Positions 45,541-53,616 are shown, numbered from the stretch's first letter. The stretch is 64,000 nt of DNA from RYN-230 sp963760405 (GCA_963760405.1 CAVXCV010000004.1:1175580-1239579); one strand, 5' to 3'. Numbers and translations: made by a program. The notes: a model not told the origin generated them from the sequence alone.

Positions 45541-45747
45541 GCTCCGGACCCTGGCAGCTGCACCCGCGAAAAATCCGCGGATGCTCAGCAGGGCCCGGTT
45601 TTTTTGTGCACGGAAACGATGCCGGCCAGACGCCACGGACCGGGAGAGGGTGAGAACTCAACGGAGGCTTCCCCCTCCCGCAGCGATCTGCCCAAGCATG
45701 ACCGGACTACCGCGTGCGTCACCTCGTCACTGGCTATAGGAGCTGGT
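45541..45747 (+). ncRNA. Conserved structured leader before the first GlsB-type gene
   Basis: The 5' part is a terminator-like hairpin (CCGGACCCTG 45544-45553 with CAGGGCCCGG 45589-45598, one mismatch) with inner GC pairings, followed by seven T's (45599-45605) and GTGCACG. Then come GGTGAGAAC, a purine/pyrimidine hairpin ending CTCCC, GCGATCT and CTACCGCGTGCGT (45707-45719) before the ribosome site. The same blocks occur in the same order and at nearly the same spacing before the second GlsB-type gene at 49134. Interpreted as a cis-regulatory RNA, possibly an attenuator. Confidence 0.6.
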
Positions 45748-46053
45748 ATGGGCATCATCGCCTGGATTGTTCTCGGCCTGGCCGCAGGCTTGCTCGCCAA
45801 TCTGCTGATCCCCGGCAAGAGATCACAGGGCCTCATCCTCACCTGCGTGATCGGCATCGCAGGGGCACTGCTGGGCGGCTGGGTAGCGACCAAGCTGTTC
45901 CACATCCACAGCCTGCAGGGCTTCTTCAACCTCTCTACCTGGATCACCGCGATCGCCGGCGCAGCGATCCTGCTGCTCGCCTTCCACCTGATCACCAGCC
46001 GCTCCGGCCGGTCCGGCCGGTCGAGCCGGTCCCGCTGGTTCGCGCACCGCTGA
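45748..46053 (+). CDS. GlsB/YeaQ/YmgE-family stress membrane protein (copy 1)
   Basis: 101 residues, three hydrophobic helices: MGIIAWIVLGLAAGLLANLLIPGK, LILTCVIGIAGALLGGWVAT and WITAIAGAAILLLAFHL. The Gly-rich first helix ending LANLLIPGK is the family (transglycosylase-associated) hallmark. The C-terminal tail is Arg/Ser-rich. Members are small stress-induced inner-membrane proteins of unclear mechanism. ATAGGAG lies 6 bases before ATG. Preceded by the conserved leader RNA and followed by a strong hairpin. Confidence 0.85.
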   Translation: MGIIAWIVLGLAAGLLANLLIPGKRSQGLILTCVIGIAGALLGGWVATKLFHIHSLQGFFNLSTWITAIAGAAILLLAFHLITSRSGRSGRSSRSRWFAHR

Positions 46054-46122
46054 ACACACGCCAGGGGCAGGTCCGGCGCGCCGATCGTGCCCGGGCCTGG
46101 CCCCCGTCCGTCACTGATGACC

Positions 46123-46157
46123 GTGCCCGGTGGCAGGCAATGTTCACCACCGGGCAC
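46123..46157 (+). terminator. Hairpin after the first GlsB-type gene
   Basis: Perfect 11-bp inverted repeat GTGCCCGGTGG / CCACCGGGCAC with a 13-base loop, 70 bases after the stop. No U-tract. Confidence 0.6.
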
Positions 46158-46246
46158 GCGACGTCGCCAACTGCCTGCCCGCCGGTGCCGGCAGTGTCAC
46201 GACCGCAGGTCTGCACCGCACCTGCGCTGGCTTTACGGAGATTGTC

Positions 46247-46528
46247 ATGCTGTCGTCAAAAGGCGCCGCGGGCTCGATGGACTGGATGTCACGGGGAGCC
46301 TGCCACCGCGCCGATCCTGAGCTCTTCTTCCCCATCGCATCGGAAGGCCCTGCGCTGGAGCAGATCAACGCAGCCAAACGAATCTGCCTCCGCTGCGTGG
46401 TACGCGCTCCCTGCCTGTCCTTCGGCCTGACGACCGCGCGGGACGGTATCTGGGGAGGAACCACGCCGGAGGAACGCCGCGCCATGCGGAAACATCCGGA
46501 CCGCGCCAGGCCAGGGCCGCTGCGGTGA
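46247..46528 (+). CDS. WhiB-family iron-sulfur regulator
   Basis: 93 residues from ATG 46247 (GGAG 8 bases upstream; earlier in-frame ATGs lack a ribosome site). The four cluster-binding cysteines are visible: GACHRADPELFF, RICLRC and APC. The turn GIWGG follows, and a basic RRAMRKHPDRAR tail binds DNA. WhiB proteins bind sigma factors and respond to redox or antibiotics. The stop overlaps the next gene start. Confidence 0.9.
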   Translation: MLSSKGAAGSMDWMSRGACHRADPELFFPIASEGPALEQINAAKRICLRCVVRAPCLSFGLTTARDGIWGGTTPEERRAMRKHPDRARPGPLR

Positions 46529-46875
46529 GCCTGCCTGCCAGCCAGCAACGGGCCCTTGACCAGATCGAGAAGACGCTCCTGGCGGGTGACCCCCGTTTCG
46601 GGGCCCTGTTCGCGATTTTCACCAGGCTGACGTGGCACGAGGTAATACCCCAGATCGAACTAGTCAAGCCCGGGCGATGGCAGTCGCTGTGGCCGTTCGC
46701 GGCAATCGCACTCATGCTGGCTACGGTGGCCAGTTTGCTGATACTCAGCTTGCTGGCCCCCAGCCAGCCCATGTGCGCCACGTCCCCCGTGCCCGGGCAG
46801 GGTCTCTCGTCGGGCCAGGCGGCCGGCTGCACGCCCGGCTCCGTCGTGATACAGGAACGGGAGTACCTCCACTGA
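46525..46875 (+). CDS. Small membrane protein (DUF3040-like)
   Basis: 116 residues from GTG 46525, overlapping whiB by 4 bases. The first 45 residues (QQRALDQIEKTLLAGDPRFGALF) resemble the DUF3040 N-terminus, which is normally followed by two helices; here one helix (FAAIALMLATVASLLILSLL) and a Cys-containing tail follow. Translational coupling to whiB suggests a shared response. Function unknown. Confidence 0.6.
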   Translation: MSLPASQQRALDQIEKTLLAGDPRFGALFAIFTRLTWHEVIPQIELVKPGRWQSLWPFAAIALMLATVASLLILSLLAPSQPMCATSPVPGQGLSSGQAAGCTPGSVVIQEREYLH

Positions 46876-47160
46876 GGGCCCGATCTGAGCTGGTGGCGTC
46901 CGCTGGCGGCTAGCGGCCGCAGGGCGGGATCCCGGCCAAGCGGCTCACTTACCAGCTTTCGCCCCTGGCCCTACGCCGCCCGCGGGCCCGTGTCGTAGCC
47001 GGGTGATCCCCGCCAGCCGGCGCACCTCCCGTCAACCCGCAGTTTCGGAGCTTTCGGAGCAGGAATGTTTCGGAGCAGGAATGGAAGCGCCCGCACCGTC
47101 CTGGCTCGTGAGCGAACGATGAGGTTCGCCCGCCTGGGCGGTGAAGGCGCGTCAGCGGAA
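46876..47160. other. Intergenic stretch
   Basis: A short imperfect repeat TTTCGGAGC / TTTCGGAGCAGGAATG occurs two to three times at about 47041-47085. Nothing else is supported. Confidence 0.3.
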
Positions 47161-47235
47161 TTAGTGCCTGCGCACAAACAGCACGACGAGCACGATGACC
47201 GCGATGAGGATAATCGTTCCGAAACTGATAAACAT
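47161..47235 (-). CDS. 24-residue hydrophobic peptide
   Basis: ATG 47235 behind AAGGAGCC. The product MFISFGTIILIAVIVLVVLF plus VRRH is a single helix with a basic end. Too short for most gene finders, but the ribosome site and all-hydrophobic composition are convincing. It follows a 2-helix membrane gene on the same strand. Probably a small membrane regulator. Confidence 0.55.
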   Translation of the reverse strand: MFISFGTIILIAVIVLVVLFVRRH

Positions 47236-47292
47236 GGGTGGCTCCTTAGGTGGTGCGCCGCCCGGCGAGGCGGCGCTGGGTTGTGTTGCTGC

Positions 47293-47847
47293 TTATGGCC
47301 GGCTGCCGTTGGCGGCTGATTCCGCTGATCGAGGCGAATCGGCAGCGACGCCGGCGGTGGGCGGATCGGCCACCGGGGCGGGGTCCGTGACGGCGGCCGG
47401 TGCGGAGGCAGCAGGCCGGTGCCCGAACAGGTGCAGCCTGCTCCACCGGGTGTCCTCCCGGAGGGGCTGACGGTCACCGCCGGGCGAGCCGTTGCCCAGC
47501 GTGCTCGCGGTGTGTGCGCGGGCGGTCTCGCGCTCGCTGATGAGATCGTCGCGGGCCTGGCTGGCGGCACTGGTCTCGCGGCGGGACTGCTTGAGCCCGC
47601 GCCGCGCGTCGCGGCCGCGGCGTGCGGTACGCCGCGCACCAGCCAACAGCAGGCTCAGCCCGAACACGCCGATCGCCCCGGCCACGACGCCGTACAGGAA
47701 CAGCGTCCCGGTGGAGCCAGTGACGTGGTAGCCGAATACGGCGAAACCATGCGTGAGCGCATGCGCGCTGCCGCTGTTGCTGAGGACGCCGGCCACGCTG
47801 ATGATCACCGCGGCGACCAGGATGATGAGCCCAATAATGATGATCAT
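47293..47847 (-). CDS. Two-helix membrane protein
   Basis: 184 residues from ATG 47847 (ACGGAGCATC before it; the frame extends 45 bases upstream without a better site). Two hydrophobic helices (IIIIGLIILVAAVIISVAGVL and LFLYGVVAGAIGVFGLSLLL) flank a short loop. A long basic then Ala/Pro-rich tail (RRTARRGRDARRGLKQSRRE) follows. Similar proteins are widespread in actinobacteria, with no known function. Confidence 0.65.
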   Translation of the reverse strand: MIIIIGLIILVAAVIISVAGVLSNSGSAHALTHGFAVFGYHVTGSTGTLFLYGVVAGAIGVFGLSLLLAGARRTARRGRDARRGLKQSRRETSAASQARDDLISERETARAHTASTLGNGSPGGDRQPLREDTRWSRLHLFGHRPAASAPAAVTDPAPVADPPTAGVAADSPRSAESAANGSRP

Positions 47848-47925
47848 GTGATGCTCCGTAAAATTATATTGTCTATCTACGGTAAATTTCATTCTCTAAA
47901 TAAGGTTTGCAATGTAGGCCTATGA
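47848..47925 (-). promoter_or_regulatory. AT-rich promoter-like island
   Basis: A stretch of about 75 bp with far more A/T than its surroundings. On the minus strand it holds AATATAAT and a CCGTA...TACGG inverted repeat just before the two-helix gene. The 3' end of the upstream gene lies inside it, which makes that gene's last 15 residues doubtful. Confidence 0.4.
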
Positions 47926-48671
47926 CATATTCCAGTCGGTACGGTCCCTGCCACGCAGCAGAAGATGCCGCGGCGGTGCTCGGTCCTGGCCGCCGGGCAG
48001 GATGCCCCGCGGCCAGGACTGCGCTCACCCGGAGCGGGTGTCCGGGCCGCCGGTCCCGGCGGCGGCGAGGCCGCCGTCGCGGAGTGGCCGTTATGGACGG
48101 CCGGGGTGGGTGCCGGGTGGCCGGTGAGGATGTCGGTGGCGGGGGAGGTGCGGCGGGCGTGCATCAGGCCCAGGCCGCCGAGGACGAGCATGACCGCGGC
48201 GGCGATGAACGCGGCGATGGCGGCGATGCCGGCGATCGTGCCCATGGTGCCGAAGGCGTAGGCGTTGAGCAGCAGCCCGCGCAGGGTCTCGCCTTTGAAC
48301 ACGGTGGCGGCCTGTGCGGCCAGCTTGGGGTTGTTCGGCTGGGCCAGCGCTTCGGCGGACAGCTGGGCGTAGGTTTTGCCGCCGCCGATGACTTTGAGGT
48401 GGTTGGCGATGAAGTGGTCGGCGTAGACCTCGGCCTGGGCGCCGGTGGTCAGCTGCTGCCCGCCGTAGGGGCGCATCGCGGCGAACTCGGGGGCGGCGAC
48501 TGCCTTGCTGTTCGCGGGCGGGAAGAAGATCTGCTGGGCGGCGAGCTGGGTATGCACCTCGTTCCCGATGAAGTTATGAGCCCAGGTGAGCAGCGCGCCG
48601 GAGACGATCAGCACGACGGCCAGAAACAGGCCGGCGACGGCCATCAGTATGTCGAACGTCCTACGTCTCAT
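47889..48671 (-). CDS. Two-helix extracytoplasmic-loop membrane protein
   Basis: 260 residues from ATG 48671. Helix 1 is ILMAVAGLFLAVVLIVSGALL, then a loop of about 95 residues (NFIGNEVHTQLAAQQIFFPP, VYADHFIANHLKVIGGGKTY), and helix 2 (TMGTIAGIAAIAAFIAAAVMLVLGGL). The loop pattern recurs in many actinobacterial unknowns. The last 60 residues are Pro/Arg-rich with Cys and run into an AT-rich stretch, so the true C-terminus may be shorter. Confidence 0.65.
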   Translation of the reverse strand: MRRRTFDILMAVAGLFLAVVLIVSGALLTWAHNFIGNEVHTQLAAQQIFFPPANSKAVAAPEFAAMRPYGGQQLTTGAQAEVYADHFIANHLKVIGGGKTYAQLSAEALAQPNNPKLAAQAATVFKGETLRGLLLNAYAFGTMGTIAGIAAIAAFIAAAVMLVLGGLGLMHARRTSPATDILTGHPAPTPAVHNGHSATAASPPPGPAARTPAPGERSPGRGASCPAARTEHRRGIFCCVAGTVPTGICHRPTLQTLFRE

Positions 48672-48804
48672 GACGATTCTCCTAGGTCGAGACAGGGTTC
48701 TTTGGAAGCCGGCCGGGATGCCCGGGCAGCCCTGGAGGAGGCTCCAGTCAGGTCAGCGGATGATGTCGCGTGTCTTTAATTCAGGGCAGCGCCTGATGAT
48801 CGCT

Positions 48805-49134
48805 TTACCGTGACGTGCCAGGCCGGCGGCCAGGCCTGACCGCCGGGAGCCGCTCCCCGGGTCGGCCGGTCTCGCTGGAGCGGCCGGTGAGCGTGCGGTA
48901 GGTGACCAGGGCGATCACGGCCCCGATGAGGGCTGCGAGCCAGGAGGACAGGTCAAAGAAGCCGTTGCTGGCCTGCGCATGAAACACGGTAACAGCGGCC
49001 TGGCCGCCGATGAGCGCCCCGGTGATGCTGAGGGCACAGACGAGGACCAGGCGTTGCGTTCTCATGCTGGGAATCAGGCGATTCGCGAGCAGGCCCGAGG
49101 CCAGGCCGAGAAATGCCCAGGCGATAATGCCCAT
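48805..49134 (-). CDS. GlsB/YeaQ/YmgE-family stress membrane protein (copy 2)
   Basis: 109 residues. MGIIAWAFLGLASGLLANRLIP is nearly the same first helix as in copy 1, followed by LVLVCALSITGALIGGQAAV and WLAALIGAVIALVTYRTL. The Arg/Pro-rich tail differs. CAAGGAG lies 7 bases before ATG. The roughly 200-nt leader upstream shares ordered blocks with that of copy 1, so both copies are probably controlled alike. Confidence 0.85.
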   Translation of the reverse strand: MGIIAWAFLGLASGLLANRLIPSMRTQRLVLVCALSITGALIGGQAAVTVFHAQASNGFFDLSSWLAALIGAVIALVTYRTLTGRSSETGRPGERLPAVRPGRRPGTSR

Positions 49135-49334
49135 AACCGGCTCCTTGATGTCAGCAAACGATCACGCACGCGGTAGCCGATCATTCGGAGAGATCGCGAT
49201 GGGAGAATAATTCTCCCGGGTTTTCACCGTCCTGTGGCTGTAGCGTCTTACCTGCACTGCTGCGTGCACGAAAAAACTCCGGACCCTACTGCGTCACCGC
49301 AGATATCGCGGCGGCGGCTGCCGGGGTCCGGAGC
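49135..49334 (-). ncRNA. Conserved structured leader before the second GlsB-type gene
   Basis: Read on the minus strand: GCTCCGGACCCC (left arm 49323-49333), GGGTCCGGAG (right arm 49277-49286), six T's (49271-49276), GTGCACG, GGTGAAAAC, the perfect hairpin GGGAGAATTATTCTCCC (49201-49217), GCGATCT, CTACCGCGTGCGT (49164-49176). The hairpin arms differ in sequence from the first leader but still pair, which is compensatory variation. Confidence 0.6.
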
Positions 49335-49906
49335 AACATTCCTTACAGTACGCTTCTTTTGCCTGCCTGGGAAATCCGCGCCTAATTGGCCTCCTCGAGC
49401 GTTTCCGGAAGGCAGGCTCGTGCCTTGATATCACCCTGCTGGAAACAGCATGCGAGGCAGGCCGGGCGTGCTGAGCATAGTTTCCGGGAAATCCCTCACG
49501 TTGAAGGTCACGATGGCCTGGGTGCCCGTTCCGGGAGGGCGTTCCGGCGCGGGGCCGGGCCGGTCCTCGCCGGTGTACCCGCCTGTGTGTTTCCCGGGCA
49601 GGCTCCGCAACGCCCCGGCGCCCGTCCCTCACCCCGCCCGCAGCCCCGCGTGGCTGATCTCCCGCAACCGCGTTCAGCGCGCAGGCCTGGCCCGGGTCGG
49701 CGGCTGCGCCACCCACGACCGCGGCTGCGGCCTGGGCGGCATGGGCCTGCGCCTGCCGCAACCCGGCCACTGCATCCATGAGCGCCACCAGGTTCGCGGC
49801 CAGCGCGCCGGCGAGGCCGGGGGAGTCGGAGGGCATTGGCTCCCGCAAGCGGCGGGCGCGTCCGCTGAGACGGGGCCCGTTGAAGGTTCCCGGCCTGGCC
49901 GGTCCC
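49335..49906. other. 572-bp gap without a supported gene
   Basis: A minus-strand frame from ATG 49836 begins MPSDSPGLAGALAANLVALM and is Ala-rich (RQAQAHAAQAAAAVVGGAA), then turns into unstructured Arg/Pro sequence. It may be the N-terminal scrap of a helical protein. I cannot assign it. Confidence 0.35.
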
Positions 49907-50428
49907 CTACGTCCAGGGCAGCGCTGACCCTGTCTCGAGCAGGGTCTTCAGGCTGGCAAGGACGGCGGGCCACCCGTTCGAGATTGCCTGCAGGACGCTG
50001 CTGCCAGGCTCGAAGCCGTCGTGGAGGACGGTGAGCTTGACCACGCCCTGCCCTGCGTCCTCGATGTCGAAGGCCACCGTGGAGCGGGGCTCAGCGCGCC
50101 AGGCGTGAGCGGTGGCTTCGTCCATGCCGACACTGGCGGCCCACTCGGGCGTGATGGTGTGCCAGGTGTAGGCCAGCCGGCGGCAGGGATCGGACTCGAG
50201 GATCACCTGTTCGGGGTCGCTCACGACGAGCCCGACTTCTTCGTGCGCCAAGTCGTAGGTCGAGCCCTTCTTCCAGTCAGAGCGGAAGGTCTTCGCACCA
50301 GCCTTGTGGTGCCGCCAGTAGCGCTTCGTGACGGCGGGGTCGGTGAGGCCCTGCCAGGCCCGCTCGGGCGTGGCGTGGATGTAGGTCGTGTAGGTAAAGC
50401 TCGTCATCTGGTCGTTGCGTGCAGTCAT
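49907..50428 (-). CDS. SRPBCC (AHSA1/START-like) protein
   Basis: 173 residues from ATG 50428 (GGAGGCAAGG before it). The family pattern is clear: YTTYIHATPERAWQGLTDPAVTKRYW, then VILESDPCRRLAYTWHTI and HDGFEPGSSVLQAISNGWPAVLASLKTLLE. These proteins bind hydrophobic ligands or act as co-chaperone-like domains and usually sit with an ArsR repressor. Its start overlaps the stop of a 70-codon frame upstream. Confidence 0.85.
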   Translation of the reverse strand: MTARNDQMTSFTYTTYIHATPERAWQGLTDPAVTKRYWRHHKAGAKTFRSDWKKGSTYDLAHEEVGLVVSDPEQVILESDPCRRLAYTWHTITPEWAASVGMDEATAHAWRAEPRSTVAFDIEDAGQGVVKLTVLHDGFEPGSSVLQAISNGWPAVLASLKTLLETGSALPWT

Positions 50429-50637
50429 TGCCTTGCCTCCGGTCGTCGAGTTGCCGGTTCGAAGTGGTGCCAGCCCTTGCGGGAAGCCCTCATACCCGCA
50501 GGCCGCCGCCAGCAGGGCGAAGGCTCGCCAGCGCTTCCGGGCGTCTGTGGAGGCTGGCTCGCCCCGGGGCGGGGCGAACCAGGCCGACGGGCCTGGGTAC
50601 CAGCGGGCGAGGCGCCAGTGCATAGGACGTCCTGCAT
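50425..50637 (-). CDS. 70-codon frame coupled to the SRPBCC gene
   Basis: ATG 50637 after AAAGGGGAAG opens MQDVLCTGASPAGTQ and continues Arg/Pro-rich; its stop overlaps the SRPBCC start (ATGA). An ArsR gene normally occupies this place, and the first residues are followed by sequence unlike any regulator. It may be a decayed ArsR or an uncoded leader. Low confidence as protein. Confidence 0.3.
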   Translation of the reverse strand: MQDVLCTGASPAGTQARRPGSPRPGASQPPQTPGSAGEPSPCWRRPAGMRASRKGWHHFEPATRRPEARQ

Positions 50638-50649
50638 GGCTTCCCCTTT

Positions 50650-50794
50650 CTCAATGTGCAACCGATGGTAGCAAGTGGTGACTATGATGTGCAACAACAA
50701 GTTGCGCGTCCGGCGGAACGGTGCACGGCGCATCAACTGCAAGCATCGGTTGCACGTCAGTCCTCCGATGTGCTACCGTGGGTTGCAGATTGAG
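50650..50794. promoter_or_regulatory. Mirror-image divergent promoters with matching operators
   Basis: Minus: TTGCAC (50689-50694)-N17-CTACCA (50666-50671), 2 bp, then GGTTGCACATTGAG (50650-50663). Plus: TTGCAC (50750-50755)-N17-CTACCG (50773-50778), 2 bp, then GGTTGCAGATTGAG (50781-50794). Both sides have identical spacing and 13/14 identical operator bases, placed at the transcription start where an ArsR repressor would block. Confidence 0.65.
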
Positions 50795-50866
50795 TCGGTG
50801 GCGGCGATGACCGGCATGCCACGCCGGGTGGCGGCACCGGTGCGCTTCGAGAGGAGCCGGATACTG

Positions 50867-51310
50867 ATGGCAGGCCTGGTGATTGAGCGGGAGATCCTGA
50901 TCGAGGCGCCGCCGGAGGTGGTGTGGCACACCATCACCGAGCCTGATCAGATGAGCCTGTGGTTCGCCGACCGGGTGGACCTGGTCGTCGAACCCGGCGC
51001 GCACGGCTATATGCAGTTCGGGGACCAGGGCGGCCCGGTCGTCGTGGAGACGGTTGACCCGCCGGCTCGCTTCTCGTTCCGCTGGAACCATCCCTGCGGA
51101 GAAGAGCCGGTGGCCGGCAACTCGATGCTCGTCGAGTTCACACTGACACCCGAGGGCGACGAGCGGACCCGTCTCCGCGTGGCCGAGAGTGGCCACGAGC
51201 TGCGGGACTGGCCCGACGCGGAGAAGCAGCGCTATGCCGACGAGCACCAGGACGGCTGGGCCGAGTACCTGGACCGCCTCGCCAGCGTGCTCGCAAAGCC
51301 GTCGAGATGA
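50867..51310 (+). CDS. SRPBCC (AHSA1-like) protein
   Basis: 147 residues from ATG 50867, after GAGAGGAG. IEREILIEAPPEVVWHTITEPDQMSLWF, GGPVVVETVDPPARFSFRW and ADEHQDGWAEYLDRL are the AHSA1-family blocks. The stop overlaps the ArsR start (ATGA). With the divergent SRPBCC gene it forms a pair under mirrored promoters. Confidence 0.85.
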   Translation: MAGLVIEREILIEAPPEVVWHTITEPDQMSLWFADRVDLVVEPGAHGYMQFGDQGGPVVVETVDPPARFSFRWNHPCGEEPVAGNSMLVEFTLTPEGDERTRLRVAESGHELRDWPDAEKQRYADEHQDGWAEYLDRLASVLAKPSR

Positions 51311-51573
51311 AGACGCAGGCCGATGACGAGTTGTGGTCGGCCATCGCCGACCCGTCCCGCCGCCGGGTCCTCGACCTCCTGGTCAGCAACGGTGACGTCA
51401 GCGCAAGCTGGCTGGCCTGCCACGTGCCGTTCTCCCGTCAGGCGGTCTCCAAGCATCTGGCCGTGCTCGAACAGGCCGGGCTGGTCAGCCGCGAGCAGGG
51501 CCGAGAGGTTCTCTACCCGCGGCGACCGCACCAGCCGCTAAAGCGCTGCACCTGTCCCTGTTCGGCTACCTGA
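51307..51573 (+). pseudogene. ArsR repressor truncated after the DNA-binding domain
   Basis: ATG 51307 overlaps the SRPBCC stop. DDELWSAIADPSRRRVLDLLV, FSRQAVSKHLAVLEQAGLVSREQGR form a full winged-helix ArsR domain. After REVLY (about 51520) the expected C-terminal dimerisation helix is missing and the frame runs into sequence encoding the DMT transporter in another frame. It may still bind DNA. Probably controls the mirrored promoters upstream. Confidence 0.7.
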
Positions 51574-52622
51574 TCAAGCACAAGGTATGGCTCGTGGGCA
51601 TCGGCATGGTCATCCTGGCCGCCGTCTGCCAGGCTACCGCGCTGGCCACCGGCCCGGTCGCGCTGGTGCAGCCCATCTTCATCATCGAGCTCCCGTTCAC
51701 CCTGCTGGTGGCGAGCAGGCTGGCCCGGCGCAAGCTGCCGCGGATGACCTGGTGGGCCATCGGCCTGGTCACGGTGGCCCTCGGGGCCGGGCTCGCGGCG
51801 GCCGCGCCGTCCGGCGGCGGGACGAATGCCAGCCCCAAAGTGTGGGCGGCGGCGCTGATCGTCACCGGCATCTTCGAGGCGGTGGTGATCACCATCGGCG
51901 TGCGGACCAGGGGCAACGCGCGCGCGGCGGCGTTCGGCCTGGCGGCCGCCTGCGGCTACGCGCTGACCGCGACGCTGCTGAAGAGCGCGGTGGCGGCCCT
52001 GGATCAGGGGATCGGACCGTTCTTCTCTTCCTGGCAGCTGTACGCGACCGCGGTGGCCGGGGTCGGCGCGCTGTTCCTGCTGCAGAACGGCCTGCAGGCG
52101 GGTTCGCTGGTCGCCGTCCAGCCCCCGCTCACCCTCGGCGACGCGCTGATCAGTGCCTGCTACGGGGTGACCGTCTTGGGCGAGCAGGTGAACACCGGCG
52201 GGTGGCTGCTCGTGATCCAGATTGCCGCCTTGATCGCGGTGGCCGTCGGCTGTATCGAGCTGTCCCGCTCGCTGGCCCTGATGCAGAGTCCCCAGCCGGG
52301 CCCCGAGCCGAGCCCCCAGCCGGCGGAATTACCCGGTGAGCCCGGCGCTGATCGAGGCTGCCGCGCAGTTGGTCCTGGGCCAATCCGCGCTTCCACCCAG
52401 ACCGTGCCCGCGTGCCCGGCCGGCGCCCGCCACCGCGTTCGCGCACGTTTCCCGCATGCCCCATGCGCCCCGCGCGCCCGCCCCGCAACCCGGATCCACC
52501 CCTCCGCCCGCAGCAGTAACCGCCACGATGGAACATCGTTGCTGTCCGCGCGACCACGATGCTCCATCGTTGCTGTCAAGTCCGGGGGCCAAGACCGGGC
52601 CACGGACGCGCTCGCGACGTGA
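51528..52622 (+). pseudogene. DMT-family transporter missing its first helix
   Basis: The frame reads LHLSLFGYLIKHKVWLVGIG, then eight or so helices (VILAAVCQATALATGPVALVQPIFIIEL, AAALIVTGIFEAVVITIGVRT, ALFLLQNGLQAGSLVAVQPPLTLGDALIS). These match the EamA/DMT exporters common in actinobacteria. The N-terminal helix and start are absent; GTG 51594 is the first possible start. The break coincides with the ArsR truncation. The last 85 residues after PQPAELPGEPG are non-homologous read-through. Confidence 0.65.
52523..52577. repeat. Two 24-bp palindromic direct repeats
   Basis: CCACGATGgaaCATCGTTGCTGTC at 52523-52546 and CCACGATGctcCATCGTTGCTGTC at 52554-52577, 31 bp apart. Only the three loop bases differ; each copy is a small hairpin (CGATG...CATCG). 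REP-like. Confidence 0.6.
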
Positions 52623-52814
52623 TCGGGGCTTGACGCGGGACGCCAGAAGAGATATGAGACAGTCTCGATCGCATCCCTGGCCGTGTCGGCCTACTGGCCG
52701 GCCGGATCCAGCGCGCCATCGTCGTCCGCTCGCGGTGCCTCCCGGTCAGCCGCCCCGGCAAGGACGGCGCGGGGTTAGCCGGTCCCGACCCGGTTCTAGC
52801 CAGAAAGCGCCAAG

Positions 52815-53616
52815 CTAGCCGCGACAGCAGGCCCCCCGCACGATCGTCGGCACGATCCTGGCGGTTCTCGCCCGGGCTGGCGAGCGGATGTAGACCGGCT
52901 CGCCCGGGACCTTCACCAGCTTGTGGAAGAACGCGGCGATGTCCATCGGGATGCGGACGCAGCCGTGTGAGACCGGTGCCAGCGGCACGTCGGTGTCGCC
53001 GTGGATCGCGAACGCGGTGCCGATGAAGAACACCGGGTTGTACATCTCGCCCAGCGGGACGGTGACCCAGCCGGGCATGAACACGACCGTTCGGTAGTTG
53101 CCGGTCGGGGTGACCGCGTACGCGCAGCCGCCGTTGGAGCAGTAGTAGTAGTGGCCCCCGGTAGACACGTGGCTGATGAGCTCGACCTGGTTGTTGTGGT
53201 AGAGGACCAGGACCTCGCGGGACAGGCTGATCTCGACCCGGTTGGCCCCGCCGTGCGGGACGAGCACCTTCGGGGCGCGCGGGTGAGCCAGCGCCCGCTG
53301 CATCGCCGAGGTCACGTAGTCGTGCGCCTGGCAGGCCTTGCACCTCCTCGAACGCCCACACGGCCTCGAGGGTGCTGGTACCGAACTGCCCGTCGATCGA
53401 GCCCGGGTAGTACTTCAGCGCGGCCAGCCGCCGCTGCAGGGCCTTAACCTCTGCGCCGCTCATGCCCGGCTGCAGGGCGCGGGCCGCCGCGGCGGGCGCC
53501 GTCCGGGCCGCGGGCATCGTCCGGGCGGCGGGCGCCGAGGTAGCGGCCAAGGCCGCGGTGGGCACGGCCGCCGCGATAACCAGCACAACCAGCAGGGACA
53601 TCCACAGGCGTCGCAT
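52815..53616 (-). pseudogene. L,D-transpeptidase with peptidoglycan-binding domain, one-base frameshift
   Basis: ATG 53616 starts a signal peptide (MRRLWMSLLVVLVIAAAVP, cleavage near AALAA). An Ala/Pro linker and a PG_binding_1 domain (LQPGMSGAEVKALQRRLAAL, YYPGSIDGQFG) follow. One extra C near 53333 moves the frame; the YkuD catalytic domain then continues (VEISLSREVLVLYHN, AIHGTD-type region as FAIHGDTDVPLAPVSHGCVRIP with catalytic Cys). It would make 3-3 cross-links in peptidoglycan. All catalytic residues are intact. Confidence 0.8.
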
